From Torreya grandis (Eukaryota; Streptophyta; Pinopsida; Cupressales; Taxaceae): a DNA stretch of 64,000 nt. Below are positions 37,136 to 49,567 of the stretch, in pieces. How positions within the stretch are numbered: the stretch's first letter is position 1; each line of letters opens with the position of its first letter. A program made the translations under genes and the position numbers. The notes beneath the pieces were generated by a model. The model saw nothing but the letters and a program-made list of their open reading frames with translations. It did no database searches and was not told where the DNA came from. The stretch spans positions 483,501 through 547,500 of the forward strand of contig JARHVA010001175.1 in NCBI GenBank assembly GCA_037957365.1, given 5' to 3'.

Positions 37136-39040
37136 ATGGATAGATCACATGAAGGTTTTTATATAAATAAGGTACCTTTGTTTAATGGGATAAATTATGT
37201 TTTTTGGAGCATAAGGATGAAGACTTATTTGATGGCCTTTAGATTTGACATTTAGCAAGCAGTGGTGGAGGAATATGAAGAGCCACAAACACTTGTAATT
37301 ACTCTAGAAAAAAATATGGCAAGTGAATATAATACTAAAGCTTTAAATGCTATTCTATGTGGTCTATGTGAATAAGAATTTGATAAAGTTATACAATGTA
37401 ATATGCTCATGAAACTTGGGTAAAACTTGAGAATATTTAGAAAGGTGATGGAAAGGTTCAACAAGTTAAGCTTTAGACTTTTATAAGATAGTTTGAGAGT
37501 TTGAAGATGGATGAGGAAGAAAATATAGCAAGTTATATTTTTTAGGTTGATCAAATAGTTAATTAGATTTAAGGTTTTGTATAAAAGTTAGAATAATCAA
37601 TTACCGTACAAAAAGTTTTGAGATCTCTACCCTTGAGATATGATGCAAAAGTTTTGGCAATTGAAGAGTTGAAAAATTTAGCCAAGCTAAAGATGGATGA
37701 GCTACATGGTATTCTTATATAGTATATGAGATACAGAACAAAAAAAAAAAAACATCAAAGAGAGAATTTGCTTTCAAGACATCAAAGAAAGAGAAGGCTA
37801 AGATTCAAGAATTAAGTGACAGTTCTAGTGATGCTGAAGATGACAACAAAGCTCTATTTATTTGCAAGGCAAAAAAGGGCATAGGTAAATATCAAGGAAA
37901 ATTACCTTTTAAATGTTTTAATTGTGGAAAGATTGGAAATTTTGTTGTTAGGTGCCCAAATAAGGGTAATGGTAACAATGAAGAAGGAAATTCTACATGC
38001 AAAAATAATTTTAAAGGAAAATTCAAGAAGAGATTCGAGAAGAAGAGTTTGTATTCTAAAGATCTTAGCTCAACTGAAGATAGTGGAGTCAGTGATTTAG
38101 AAGAATAAGACATTATATTCATGGTCATTTATGAAGATACCTCTGCAAGTAAAATTATAGAGGACCAAGAAGAAGAATATAATGAAATTGAAGTGAATGT
38201 AGGAGAACTCATTTGTGCCTTAGAAGAGTTAAAATATCTTGATAAGAAGAATCAAAGATTAAGCTCCAGATCGAGAAAAATGAAATAGAGTCAAAGGAAA
38301 TAATTGAAGATCTACAAGCACACTTTGAATATTCAAAGAAGAATGAAAAAGATCTAAAGACATACTTGTAAAAATTAAGTGAAGAATGTGAAAGGCATGA
38401 TATTTAAATTGCTTCTTTAAAATTAGATCTTGAGAAAACAAATAAAATAAGCAATGATAGAGAAGCCAATGATTCAAAATTTGAGAATATCACTAATATG
38501 TTGAATAATATATTAGAAAGTCAAAGATCAATGTTAGATAAGATAGGTATTATATTTAAAAAGAGAAAGAGGAGGACACTACTTTCATAGACAAGGCTAA
38601 CATAGAAATTAGAAAGAGCTATGTTAAAGCTCTTACAAAAGAGAAAATAAAAAGGGAAGAAGTTATGAATATAAAAGACATCTAAAACAAAAAAGGTTAG
38701 AAGGAATAGAGATACAAATGGTAATCATATCAAAGATACACAAATAGGTCTTATTTTTATGGTTACTATTTTTATTGTAATGGATATGGACATAAGAAAA
38801 TAGAATGTTAAAAAAGGGCTAACAATTTCATAAATAAGGAGAAGGAAACTCATGTAGAGTCAAGACACAACTCTTTTGCTCCTCTATCAGGCTTTAATGA
38901 AGAGGCCATAATATATTACAAGTGTTAAAACTTCAGACACATAGCCTAGTAATGTAAAATCATGTTTGACTTAGTCAAGAAGGACCAGAGTTTCAAGGTT
39001 CCATTCATTAAGAATAAAGCGTAGATAGGTTCATGGAAAA
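37136..39040 (+). pseudogene. gag: copia gag, unit 1
   Basis: The start is the ATG at 37136. The N-terminal part (PLFNGINYVFWSIRMKTYL, about 37190) is the DUF4219/UBN2-type capsid domain of plant copia gag, with W-stop at DI-stop-QAV. Three zinc-knuckle-like segments follow. KCFNCGKIGNFVVRC (37911) has His changed to Asn. FYCNGYGHKKIEC (38769) is intact CCHC. The third, YKC-stop-NFRHIA (about 38918), is broken. Between the first two lies a Glu/Lys-rich coiled-coil stretch (38160-38660). The protein packages element RNA. Stops and frameshifts are many. Confidence 0.75.
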
Positions 39041-39044
39041 AGAA

Positions 39045-39420
39045 ATAACCTAAAAAGTCAATGTTGGTATAGAAAACTTTTCATGCAAGAAATGAAGAAA
39101 AGCCATGGTTCATTGATACTGGATGTTTGAGGCACATGATAGGAGACAAAATCAAGTTCATAACCTTGAAGAATATCAATTATGGCATAGTGAAATTGAA
39201 AGATAATACTACTGCCAGAATTTTTAAAAAATGTAAACTAAGTTTAGATAATGGTAGAACTAAAACTAAAAATGTTTTGTATGTAGAAGGTCTTAAGCAT
39301 AATATTTTTAGTGTAAGTCAAATGTGTGATTAGGGGAACATACTAAAGTTTTATGTAGAAGGTTATGAAATTAGGAGAGAAGATTTAGATGTGTTGGTTG
39401 TAGATGCTTAGAGAATAGGA
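39045..39420 (+). pseudogene. PR: copia protease, unit 1
   Basis: WFIDTGCLRHMIGD contains the active-site D-T-G (39115-39123). Pepsin-like retroelement proteases use D-S/T-G, so this site is formally intact. KTKNVLYVEGLKHNIFSVSQMCD follows, as in all plant copia proteases, and then a stop at 39334. The open part is 39127-39333. Confidence 0.8.
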
Positions 39421-40560
39421 AATAATTTGTATATGTTATCAGATATCAAAGGTTAAAGATGTTGTTTTAGTTAGATTGAATAAATTTGAATACAACATAG
39501 GAGAATGGGACACATTAATTTTGAAAATCTTGTCAACATTAGTAAGAAGAAAGTAGTGAGAAATCTTCCAAAGATTACAAAGCCATCCAACACACTTTGT
39601 GAACTTTGTCAGCATGGGAAGCATGCCACAAGGTGGTTCAAAATAAAAGAGTAATCAACCACTTAGATGTTACAGCTTTTTCACACTAATTTATGTGGAT
39701 GTATGAGAACTCAAAGTACTTAAGGTGAGAAATATTTCATGTTGATTATTGATGATTTTTTAGTATGACTTGGGTAATATTTTTAAATAAGAAATTAGAA
39801 GCTTTAAAATATTTTAAAACATTCAAATCATTAATTGAGAATAAAACCAATTTGAATATTAAGTTTCTAAGATCAAATCAAGGAAGAGAATTCATGTTAG
39901 ACTATTTTATTGAGTATTTTCAAGACCATGGAATAAAGAGACATTATTCAATAGCCAAAACTCCAAAACAAAATGGAGTAGTTGAATGGAGATATATAAT
40001 AGTTCAAGAGATAACAAGGACAATACTAAATGAATTCAAGATACCAGATAAATATTGAAGAGAGGTAGCTGCTATAGTAGTGCATATTCAAAATAGACTA
40101 TTATTAAGAGTCAACGCTAACAAGACTCCTTATGATCTATGAAAATACAAACAAACAATATTTTATTATTTCAATGTTTTTGGTAGTAGATGATTCATAA
40201 AGAGAACCGATGAAAAACTAGGTAAGTTTGAATCTAGATAAGATGAAGGTATATTTCTTGGTTATTATTGAAAAAGTGAAGCTTATAAATGTTATGAAAA
40301 AAGAACCAAGAAAATAATTGAAAGTACAAGTGTCAAGATATAAGAAAAATGATCACAAAGAATTAATGATCTAATAGACATTCCTAAAATCATTGAAGAG
40401 GATTATTTTGAAGAATTAGATGAAGATGAGAAGAAGGAAAAAAAGGATACCAAAACTCCATCTAAATATGTCCAAAGAAATAATAATGAAAGTGACATCA
40501 TCAGTGACATAAATGATGGAATTCACACTTGAATAATGATGGTAAGGGAATATGAGCAAG
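39421..40560 (+). pseudogene. IN: copia integrase, unit 1 (both catalytic Asp changed to Asn)
   Basis: The zinc-binding lead-in is readable (GHINFENLVN and CELCQHGK at about 39598). In the core, HTNLCG has Asn (AAT, 39688) for the first catalytic Asp, and LRSNQGREF has Asn (AAT, 39876) for the second. The third residue is kept in GVVEW (Glu, 39984). Both losses are single G-to-A changes. The C-terminal part has the usual YELW- and FGSRCFIKRT-type segments with Trp-to-stop changes (about 40139), and an acidic tail with EEDYFEELDEDEKK. Confidence 0.8.
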
Positions 40561-40579
40561 TTAATTTCTTTTTGTTATC

Positions 40580-42127
40580 CAAAATTCAGCCTAGAACTTT
40601 TTTAGAAACTAGACATAATAAGCATTGAGTTAAGGCAATGGATGAAGAATTAAATCAGATATAAAAGAATGATACTTAGAAATTAGTCCCTAGACCAAAA
40701 CATCATAATGTGATAGGAAAAAAAAAGGGTTTGCAAAAATAAAGTTGAATTAAAATGGAGAAGTGACCAGGAATAAAACAAAATTAGTATGTAAAGGATA
40801 TGCTCAGATTGAGGGAATAGATTTTGAAAAAACTTTTGTATTAGTGGCAAGGCTAGAGGCTATTTGAATGTTTTTTTAATATGAAGTATTTAAAATTTTC
40901 AAAGTGTTTCAGATGGATGTCAAATCTACCTTCCTAAATGAGAATCTAGAAGAAGAGGTCTACATTGAGTAGCTTGAGGGATTTATTCTCTCAAATGTTA
41001 GTAGCTATGTATGCAGATTGAAGAAAGCAATGTATGGATTGAAACAAGCTCCTAGAGTTTGGTATACAAGACTTGATAAGTACTTATAATATTAAGGTTT
41101 CAAGAGAGGATTTACTGATAGTAATCTCTACATCAAAATAGAAGGTGAGCATCAATTGATTATTGTGGTATATGTTGATGACATCATTTTTGGAGGAAAC
41201 ATTGAAAAGATGACAAAAGATTTTTTTGATAATATGAAAAAATAATTTGAGATGTCTATGCTTGGAGAATTATCATTTTTCTTAGGGTTGAAAATATTTT
41301 AGTTAGATAAAGGAATTTTCATATATCAAAGTAAATATGCCAAGGAAATGCTGAATAAATTTGGTTTTGAGTATTTTATACTAGTTTGCACACCAATGTG
41401 TACAAGAAATAAGGTGAACAAGGATGAAGATTCACCTATTATAGATCAATATTTATAGAGATCTATGATTGGTAGTCATTTATATTTTAAAACATCAAGG
41501 CCAAATAACATGCATGCAGTAGGTATATTTGTAAGATATCAGTCAACTCTAAAAGATAGTCATGTTCAGTTGGTGAAGAGAATATTTAGATATATCAAGG
41601 GGACACTAGATTATGGATTGTGGTATCCCATAGGTAGATATTTCACTTTGGTTACTTATATATATTTAGACTAGTTAGGTTGATTGGATGATATAAAGAG
41701 TACATGTGGAGGAGCTTTATTTCTCGATGATAGCTTAGTATCATGGCTAAGCAAAAAAAGTAGAATTTAGTATCACTTTCTATAGCTGAAGTAGAATATA
41801 TTATAGTGATATTGTGTTGTACTCAAGTTCTTTGGATGAAGGAAAATTTAGAAGATATCAAGGTAAAATATGATGAATTTATTTCTATTTTTTGTGACAA
41901 AACAAGTGCTATTAATATTTTAAAGAATCCAGTGATGCATTTAAGAACAAAACATATTCCCATCAGATACACTTCTTGAGAGACTAGGTTGTATATTAAT
42001 AGGTTAAGATGAAATATATTAGTACTAAAGAGCAAATTATAGATATTTTCACAAATGCACTAGCAAAAGACACATTTGAGTATCTCTGAGACAAGTTGGG
42101 AGTAATTTGTTTTACTTCCTACCATTG
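40580..42127 (+). pseudogene. RT-RH: copia reverse transcriptase and RNase H, unit 1
   Basis: It starts with KAMDEELNQ (about 40631) and a frame slip at the KWVYKNK motif. MDVKSTFLNENLEEEVYIE and [17 protein letters not shown] follow, then the polymerase box YVDD (41171-41182, intact) and FEMSMLGELSFFLGLKI. The RNase H part keeps SRPNNMHAVG, IKGTLDYGLW and IFCDKTSAINI (about 41890). The usual D-S-D-W motif reads YLD-stop. It ends at TGA 42125. Stops remain at former Gln and Trp codons. Confidence 0.85.
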
Positions 42128-42375
42128 AGGATTATCATCAGTTAAGAGGGAGATAAGTGTTAACTCCATGATAGGCCCTTTGCAATTGATGTCAAAGGGT
42201 GATAAGAATAGAAACAATTATAAGTACAAAAATAGGTGTAGAATAGGTATAGGGAATAGTTAAAAGTTGATACATTAAGGGTGAGTTACTATATGTGTTT
42301 AAGATTAAAATATGTGAATTTTTTAGTATGTGGTAGTTTTAGTTTGAGGTTTCCATCAATGACAAAGGGGGAGTT
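42128..42375 (+). other. 3' untranslated region and polypurine tract, unit 1
   Basis: AAAGGGGGAG (42364-42373) just before the LTR is a well-kept polypurine tract for plus-strand priming. Two further purine tracts lie upstream (near 42150 and 42193), a layout repeated in the other units. Between them is a run of ATAGGTA-type short repeats (42225-42260). Confidence 0.75.
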
Positions 42376-43346
42376 TGTTAGAAATATTTTCATTGATGTC
42401 AAAGGTATAGCATTGGTGATAAAGGCCCCATTGTATTTAATGGTGTTTTTAATATTCATATCTTGGCTAATTTGTGTTAATATTTATTTAATATTAATAA
42501 ATATATATTTAGTTTCATATAAGTCAAAAGAGGTCCCATGGATAAGTCAAAGAGTTATGGGATAAAGATAAAAGTGGAATGGGATGCATTTTCTCATGAA
42601 GAGTCATCTTGAATAATTCCAAGAGTCAGCATGTGAAGACAAAAGAGAGTATGGCATATTTCTTATTAAAAGGACACTTTGAGGAATAAAAAAAGTCACC
42701 AAGATAAAGAGAAAAGAGGAAAGAATGCATTAGCTCATGAAGTTTCACCATGTGACTTTTCAAATGAAAGGATATGAAGCGTCATGCAAGTTTTGCACCA
42801 TTTTTCATGAGGATTGAAGGGTCACAAAGGATGAATGCCAATGGTCATTTGGTAAGATATAAATAAAGGCTTGAGAAGACATTTGTAATATGCAAGAGAG
42901 TGAATGGTTTTTATTTGTTTTAGAGGAGAGAAAAGTATGAGATATTGTAGATTTCTATCATTTGTTGAGTAAGCAACATTGAGAGATAGTTGTGTTTTTT
43001 ACACAAGAGGGGTTGGTGATCCTATGGGTTGGTGATCAAAAATAGTTGTTATGTTGGTGCTCAATATAGGGCTTGGTGATCCTACAAGTTAGTGCTTGAA
43101 AACTTTATAATTTGAGTTGGTGCTCATCTATATACTTGAGATTGTTCTCCATGGTTTTTCCCACTTTAAGTTTCTACGTAAAAATCTAGTCTCTCTCTCT
43201 CTCTTGTGTGGTGCATGTTCTTATTTTAGTTTTATTGCATATCTTAAATGTGTGATTAAGTGGTTAAAGAAAAGAAATCAGATTAAGTAAAATATATATA
43301 TTATACAAATTCACCTCCCCACTCTCAGTATATTTCATTCTTAAAA
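42376..43346 (+). repeat. Copia LTR 2 (3' LTR of unit 1)
   Basis: It starts TGTTAGAAATATT and ends CTTAAAA (CTTAACA elsewhere). It has a short CT tract of 14 bp (43191-43204) and a TATA box at 42858. Only AT (43347-43348) separates it from LTR 3. Confidence 0.9.
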
Positions 43347-43348
43347 AT

Positions 43349-44273
43349 TGTTTAAAATATTGTCATTGATTTCAAAGGTCTAGCATTGGTGATAAAGGTG
43401 CCATTACATTTAATGGTGTTTCTAATATTCATATCTTGGCTAATATAGGTTAATATTTATTTAATATTATTGAATATATTTTTGGTTGAATATAAGTCAA
43501 AAGAGAGTCCACAGAGAAGTCAAAGAGTCATGGGTTAAACACAAAAGAGGAATGGGATGCATTTTCTCATGAAGAGTCATCTTGAGGGATTCCAAGAGTC
43601 ACCATGTGAAGATAAAAGAGGGTATGGTGCATTGTTACATGAAGGGACAATTTGAAGAATATGAAAAGTCACTAAGATAAAGACAAAAGAGGAAAGGTTG
43701 CATTAGCTCATGAAGGCTCACCATATGAATTTTCAAATGAAAGGATACGAAGGGTCATACAAGTTTGATGCCATTTTTAGTGAGGATTGAAGGGTCACAT
43801 AGGGTGAATGCCAAAGGTCATTTGGTAAGCTATAAATAAAGGATTGAGAAGCCACTTTTAATATGCAAGAGAGTTCATGGTTTGTATTTATTTTTGAAGA
43901 GAGAAAAGTAGGAGATATTGTAGAGTTTTATCATTTGTTAGTGCTCTTGTGAGTTGGTACTCAAAAATAGTTATTGTGTTAGTACTCAGCAAAGGAGTTG
44001 GTGATCCTGCAAGTTGGTTCTTGAAAAATTTATAATTTGAGTTGGTGCTCATTCATATACTTGAGATTATTCTCCATGGTTTTTCCCACTTTGAGTTTTC
44101 ACATAAAAATCTGGTCTCACTCTCTCTCTCTTGTGTGGTGAATGTTATTGTTTCAATTTTATTGCATATCTTAAATGTGTGATTAAGTGGTTAAATAAAA
44201 AAATTAGATTAATTAAAATATATATAATATAATAATTCACCCACCCCCCTCTTAGTATATTTTATGCTTAACA
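43349..44273 (+). repeat. Copia LTR 3 (5' LTR of unit 2)
   Basis: It starts TGTTTAAAATATTG and ends ATGCTTAACA. It has a short CT tract (44115-44131) and a TATA box at 43831. It is the shortest complete LTR, at 925 bp. Part of the GTTGGTGCTC block is missing (near 43940). Confidence 0.9.
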
Positions 44274-44275
44274 AT

Positions 44276-44287
44276 TAGTTTTAGAGT
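44276..44287 (+). promoter_or_regulatory. Decayed tRNA-Met(i) primer-binding site, unit 2
   Basis: TAGTTTTAGAGT against canonical TGGTATCAGAGC: four changes, three of them G-to-A or C-to-T. It stands two bases after LTR 3. Confidence 0.7.
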
Positions 44288-44335
44288 AGGTTCCTTTCAA
44301 AAAAGTCTTACAGCTTGAAGGTAGATCAAGAAAAC

Positions 44336-46240
44336 ATGATCACTAGATCACATGAAGGTTTTTATACAAATAAGGCACCTTTTTTGGATAGGAAAAATTA
44401 TGATTTTTAGAGAATAAGTATGAAGAATTTTTTGATGGCCCTTGGATTTGACATTTGGTAAGCAGTGGTGGTGGAATATGAATAACCATAGACACTTGTA
44501 ATTACTCTAGTAAAAAAGAAGGTAATTGGAAATAATGCTAAAGCTTTAAATATTATTTTATGTGGATTATTTGAATCAAAATTTGTTAAAGTTATGCAAT
44601 GTAAATTTTCTCATGAAACTTGGGTAAAACTTAAGAATATTCATAAAAGTGATGGAAAAGTTTAGCAAGCTAAGCTTCAAACTTTTAGAAGATAGTTTGA
44701 GAGTTTGAAGATGGAAGAGGAAGAAAATATAGCAAGTTATATTTTACAGGTTGATCAAATAGTTAATCAGATTCAAGGTCTTGGAGAAAAGTTAAAAGAA
44801 TCAATTATGGTACAAAATTTTTTAAGATCTCTACCATTGATATATGATGCAAAAGTCTTGGCAATTGAAAAGATGAAGAATTTTTCTAAGCAAAAGATGG
44901 ATGAGATACATGGTATTCTTATAGTATAAGAGATGAAGATTGAATAAGAAAAACCCTCAAATAGAAAAGTTGCTTTCAAGATATCAAAGACAGAGAAGGC
45001 TAAGATTCAAGAATTAAGTGATGGTTCTAGTGAAGATGAAGATGAAAATGAAGCTCTATTTATTCACATGCTAAAAAAGGGCATAGGTAAATATAAAGGA
45101 AAATTAACTTTTAAATGTTTTAATTATGGAAAGATTAGACATTTTTTAGTTAGGTGCCTAGATAAGGGTAATGGTGAAAATGAAGAAGCAAAGTCTACAT
45201 AAAAGAATAATTTCAAAGGAAAATTCAAGAAGAGATTTGAGAAGTAGAGTTTGTATTCTAAAAATCCTAGTTCAAACAAAGACTATGGAGTTAGTGATTT
45301 GGAAGAAGAAGATATTTTATTCATGGCCATACATGAAGATGGCTCTCCAAGAAAAAGTATAGATGATCAAGAAGAAGAATAGATTGAAGTTGAAGTGATT
45401 ATATAAAGAGAACTCATTTGTGCCTTAGAAGAGTTAAACTCTCTTGAGAAGAAGAATAGAAGATTAAAGCTCCAAATCGAAAAAAATGAAAAGGATTCAA
45501 AGGAAAAAATTGAATATCTGCAAGCACACTTTGAAAAATCTAATAAGAATGAAAAATATCTAACGACACAATTTAAAAAATTAAGTGAATAATGTGAAAG
45601 GTATGTTATTGAAATTGATTCTTTAAAAGTAGATCTTAAGAAAACAAATAAAGCAATCAATGATATAGTAGCCAATGATTCCAAATTTGAGAATAACACT
45701 AATATGTTGAATAAGTTATTAGAAAGTCAAAGGTTGATGTCAGATAAGATAGGTATTAGATTTGAAAAAGAGAAAGAGGAGGCCACTACTTTCATAAAAA
45801 AAGGTTAACATAGAAAAAGGAAAGAGATATATTGAAGCTCTTATAAAAGAAGAAATAAAAAGGGAAGAAGTTAAGAATATTGAGGACATCTCAAACAAAG
45901 AAGGTTAGAAGGAATATAGATATAAAAAGAAATCAAGTTAGAGATACACAAAAAGATCATATTTTTATGGTTATTATTTTTAATGTAATGGGTATGGCCA
46001 TAAGAAAATAGAATGTTGAAAAATGGCTAAAAATTTCATAAATAAGAAGGAAACTCATGCAGAGTCAAGCAGAAGACAAAACTCTTTTGATCCTCTATTA
46101 GGCTTTAATGAAGTTGCCATAATATGTTACAAGTGAAACAACTTCATACATATAGCCTAGTAATGTAGAAACATGTTTGACTCAGTCAAGAAGGACTAGA
46201 GTTTCAAGGTTCCATTCATCAAGAAGAAAGTCCAGATAGG
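44336..46240 (+). pseudogene. gag: copia gag, unit 2
   Basis: Starts at ATG 44336. The conserved Trp of the FW-S-IRMK motif is a stop at 44399. The helical capsid part is open at 44705-44929 (EEENIASYILQVDQIVNQIQ). The first knuckle reads KCFNYGKIRHFLVRC, with the second Cys changed to Tyr (near 45127). A coiled-coil region lies at 45420-45720 (EKKNRRLKLQIEKNEKDSK, then a NNTNMLNKLLESQR block). The later knuckles are partly kept (CNGYGHKKIEC, about 45983). Confidence 0.75.
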
Positions 46241-46261
46241 TTCATGGTAGAAGAAACAACT

Positions 46262-46600
46262 TGAAAAATATATGTTGGTATAGAACCCTTTGCATGCAAA
46301 AAATGAAGAAAATCCATGGTTCATTGATAATAGATGTTTGAGTCACATGATAGGATACGGGAGCAATTTCATAACCTTGAAGGAGATTAATTATGGCATA
46401 GTGAAATTGAGAGATAATATTATTGCCAAAATTATCAAAAAAGGTACACTAAGTTTGGATAATGGTAGAACTAAAACTAAAAATGTTTTTTATGTAGAAG
46501 GTATTAAGCATAATCTTTTGAGTGTAAGTGAAATGTGTGATCAGGGACACACACTAAATTTTTATGTAGAAGGTTGTGAAATTATATGAAAAGATTCACA
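46262..46600 (+). pseudogene. PR: copia protease, unit 2 (active site lost)
   Basis: The active-site triplet reads D-N-R (46325-46333), where the relatives have D-S/T-G; both changes fit G-to-A. The rest is well kept and open for 99 codons (46290-46589), including RTKTKNVFYVEGIKHNLLSVSEMCDQGH. Confidence 0.8.
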
Positions 46601-47740
46601 TGTGTTGCTTGTCGATGCTCAAACAATAGGAAATAATTTATATATGTTATCAGATATCAAAGGTCAAAGATGTTATTTGAGTCAGATTGAATAAAGTTGG
46701 TTATATCATAGGAGAATGGGACACAAATTTTGACGATCTTGTCGATAATAACAAGAAATAGGTAGTGAGAAATCTTCCAAAGATTATAAATCCATCCAAC
46801 ACACTTTGTGAACCTTGTTAGCATGAGAAGCAAGCTAGAATGTGGTTCAAAACAAAGAGTACTCGACCACTCAGATGTTAGAGCTTGTTTACACTAATTT
46901 ATATGGATCTATGATAACTCAAAGTACTCAAGGTGAGAAATAATTCATGTTGCTTATTGATGATTTTTCACATATGACTTGGGTAATGTTTTTAAATAAA
47001 AAATCAGAAGCTTTCAGACATTGCAAAGCATTTAAGGCATTAGTTGAGAATGAAACCAATTTGAAGATTAAGTTCCTAAGATCAGATCAAAGAGGATAAT
47101 TTATGTCAGATCAATTTATTGAGTTTTGTGAAGACCATGGAATAAAGAGACATTATTCAGTAGCCTGAACTCCATAGCAAAATGGATTAGTTTAATAGAG
47201 AAATAAAATATTTCAAGAGATAGTGAGGATAATACTAAATGAATCCAAGATACTAGATAAATATTGAAGAGAGGTATTTGCTATAGTAGTGCATATTAAA
47301 AATAGATAATTATTGAGAGTCGATAGTTACAACACTCCTTATGAGCTATGGAAAGACAAACAAACAATAGTTGATTATTTTAGAGTTTTTGGTAGTAGAT
47401 GCTTCATAAAGAGAACTGATGAAAAACTAAGTTTGAATATAGAGAAGATGAAGGTATATCTCTTGGTTATTATTGAAAAAGTAAAGCTTATAAATGTTAT
47501 AACAAAAGAACCAAGAAAATAGTTGAAATTGTAAGTGTTAGGATAGAAGGAGCACAAAGAATCAGTGACCTAATAGACATTCCTAAAATCATTGAAGAGG
47601 AAGATTTTGAAGAATCAGATGAAGGTGATAAGAAAGAGAAAAAAGACACTAAAACCCCATCCAAATATTTCCAAAGAAATAATAATGAAAGTGAAATCAT
47701 TAGGGAAATAAATGAAGGAATTCACATGAGAAGAATGACG
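46601..47740 (+). pseudogene. IN: copia integrase, unit 2
   Basis: The zinc lead-in CEPC is at about 46806. The core has HTNLYG-like sequence with Asn (46896) for the first Asp. RSDQRG keeps the second Asp (47085). At the third position a TAA stop (47193) replaces the catalytic Glu of the VVE motif, with a further TAG directly after. The C-terminal part is open at 47313-47522 (YELWKDKQTIVDYFRVFGSRCFIKR). An acidic tail (EEEDFEESDEGDKK, about 47596) follows. Confidence 0.8.
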
Positions 47741-47749
47741 GTAAATGAA

Positions 47750-49320
47750 TTTGAGCAAGTTAATTTTTATTTGTTATCCAAAATTTAGCCTAGAAAATTT
47801 TTAGAATCTATACATGATAAGCACTAGGTTAAGGCAATGGATGAAGAATTAAATCAGGTAGAAAATAATGATACTTGGGAACTAGTGCCTAGAATAAAAG
47901 ATCATAATGTGATAGGAATAAAATGGATTTACAAAAATAAGTTGAATGAAAATGAAATGACCAGGAATAATGGAAAATTAGTAAGTAAAGGATATGCTCA
48001 GATTGAGGGAATAGATTTTGAAGAAACTTTTGTACTAGTGGCAAGGCTAGAGGCTATTAGAATATTTCTTACATATGCAGTGTTTAAAAATTTCAAAGTG
48101 TTTTAGATGGATGTCAAATTTACCTTCCTAAATGAGAATCTAGAAGAAGAGGCTTACATTGAAAACCTAAGGGATTTATTCTCTCAAATGTTAGTAGCCA
48201 TGTATGCAGATAGAATAAAGCATTGTATGGATTGAAACAAGATCCCAGAGCTTGGTATGCAAGACTTGATAAGTACTATAGGATCAAGGTTTCAAGAGAG
48301 GATTTGTTGATAGTAGTCTCTACATCCAAATAGAAGGTGAAAATCAATTTATTGTTGTGGTATATGTTGATGGAATCATTTTTGGAGGAAATATTGAAAA
48401 TATGACAAAAGAATTTTTTAGTAATATACAAAAGGAATTTGAGATGTCTATGCTTGGAGAATTGTAATTTTTCTTAAGGTTGAAAATATTTTAGTCAAAT
48501 AAAGGAATTTTCATATCTCAAAGTAAATATGCCATGAAAATATTGAATAAATTTGGTTTTGAGGATTTTACACCAATTGGCACACCAATTTCCATATGAC
48601 ATAATGTGGTCAAGGATGAAAATTCACCTATTGTAGATCAATCTTTGTATATATATATCATTAGTAGTCTTTTATATTTGACAACATCAAGACCATACAT
48701 CATGCATGTAGTAGGTATGGTTGTAAGATATCAGTCATCTCTAAAAGATAGTTATGTTCAATTGGTGAAGAGAATATTCAGATATATCAATGGGACATTA
48801 GATTATGGATTATGGTATCCCATAGGTAGAGATTTTACTTTGGTTACTTATACAGATTTAGATTGGTGAGGTTGATTGGATGATAGAAAAAGTACAAGTG
48901 GAGGAGGGTTTTTTTTCAATGATAGCTTAGTATCATGGCTAAGCAAAAAAGTAGAATTCAGTATCACTTTCTATAGATGAATTAGAATATATTGAATTGG
49001 TATTGTGTTGTACTCTAGTGCTTTTGATGAAGTAAACTTTAGAAGATATCAAGGTAAAATATGATGAACCTGTTTGTATTTTTTGTGACTAAACAAGTGA
49101 TATTAATATTTAAAATAATCTAGTGATGCATTTAAGAACAAAACATATTCCTATCAAATATCACTTCTTGAGAGAGCAAGTCGTAAATCCACAGGTTAAG
49201 ATGGAATATATCAATACTATAGAGTAGATTATAGATATTTTTACAAAGGAACTACCAAAAGACACATTTAAGTATCTGTGGGATAAGTTGGGAGTAATTT
49301 GTTTTACTTCTTTCTATTGA
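47750..49320 (+). pseudogene. RT-RH: copia reverse transcriptase and RNase H, unit 2 (YVDD changed to YVDG)
   Basis: Open at 47837-48106: [44 protein letters not shown]. The polymerase box reads Y-V-D-G (48363-48374), losing the second catalytic Asp by one A-to-G change. RNase H is open at 48606-48869 (RYINGTLDYGLWYPIGRDFTLVTYTDLDW). Frameshifts lie near 48150, 48280 and 48605. It ends at TGA 49318-49320. Confidence 0.85.
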
Positions 49321-49567
49321 AGATCAACATTAGTTGAGGGGGAGCTAAGTGCTAGCTCCAAGATAGGTCATTTTCCTTTGATTTCAAAGGAGGAGAAGAA
49401 CATAAATAGGTATAGGTACAAAAGTAGGTGTAGAATAGGTATAGGGAATAGGTACACATTTTTATAGTAAGGGTGAGTCACTATATGTTTTTAAGATGGT
49501 AGTATGTGCATGTTTTAGAATGTGGTAGTTTTAGTTTGAGGTTGTCATCAATGACAGAGGTGGAGTT
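49321..49567 (+). other. 3' untranslated region with polypurine tracts, unit 2
   Basis: Purine tracts are at about 49336 (GAGGGGGAG), 49385 (CAAAGGAGGAGAAG) and 49554 (AGAGGTGGAG), the last directly before LTR 4. ATAGGTA-type short repeats lie at 49405-49465. Confidence 0.7.

Noticed and set aside
39045..42127. Copia pol of unit 1 as a domesticated host gene
   Set aside because: Many stops and both integrase Asp lost; it lies between matching LTRs.
43347..43348. AT at LTR joints as a target-site duplication
   Set aside because: Copia integrases give about 5 bp duplications, and the same two bases follow the LTR before the primer site, which explains them better.
45367..45699. 110-codon minus-strand open frame
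   Set aside because: It is antisense to the coiled-coil part of copia gag in unit 2, where GAA/AAA-rich codons leave the reverse strand open.
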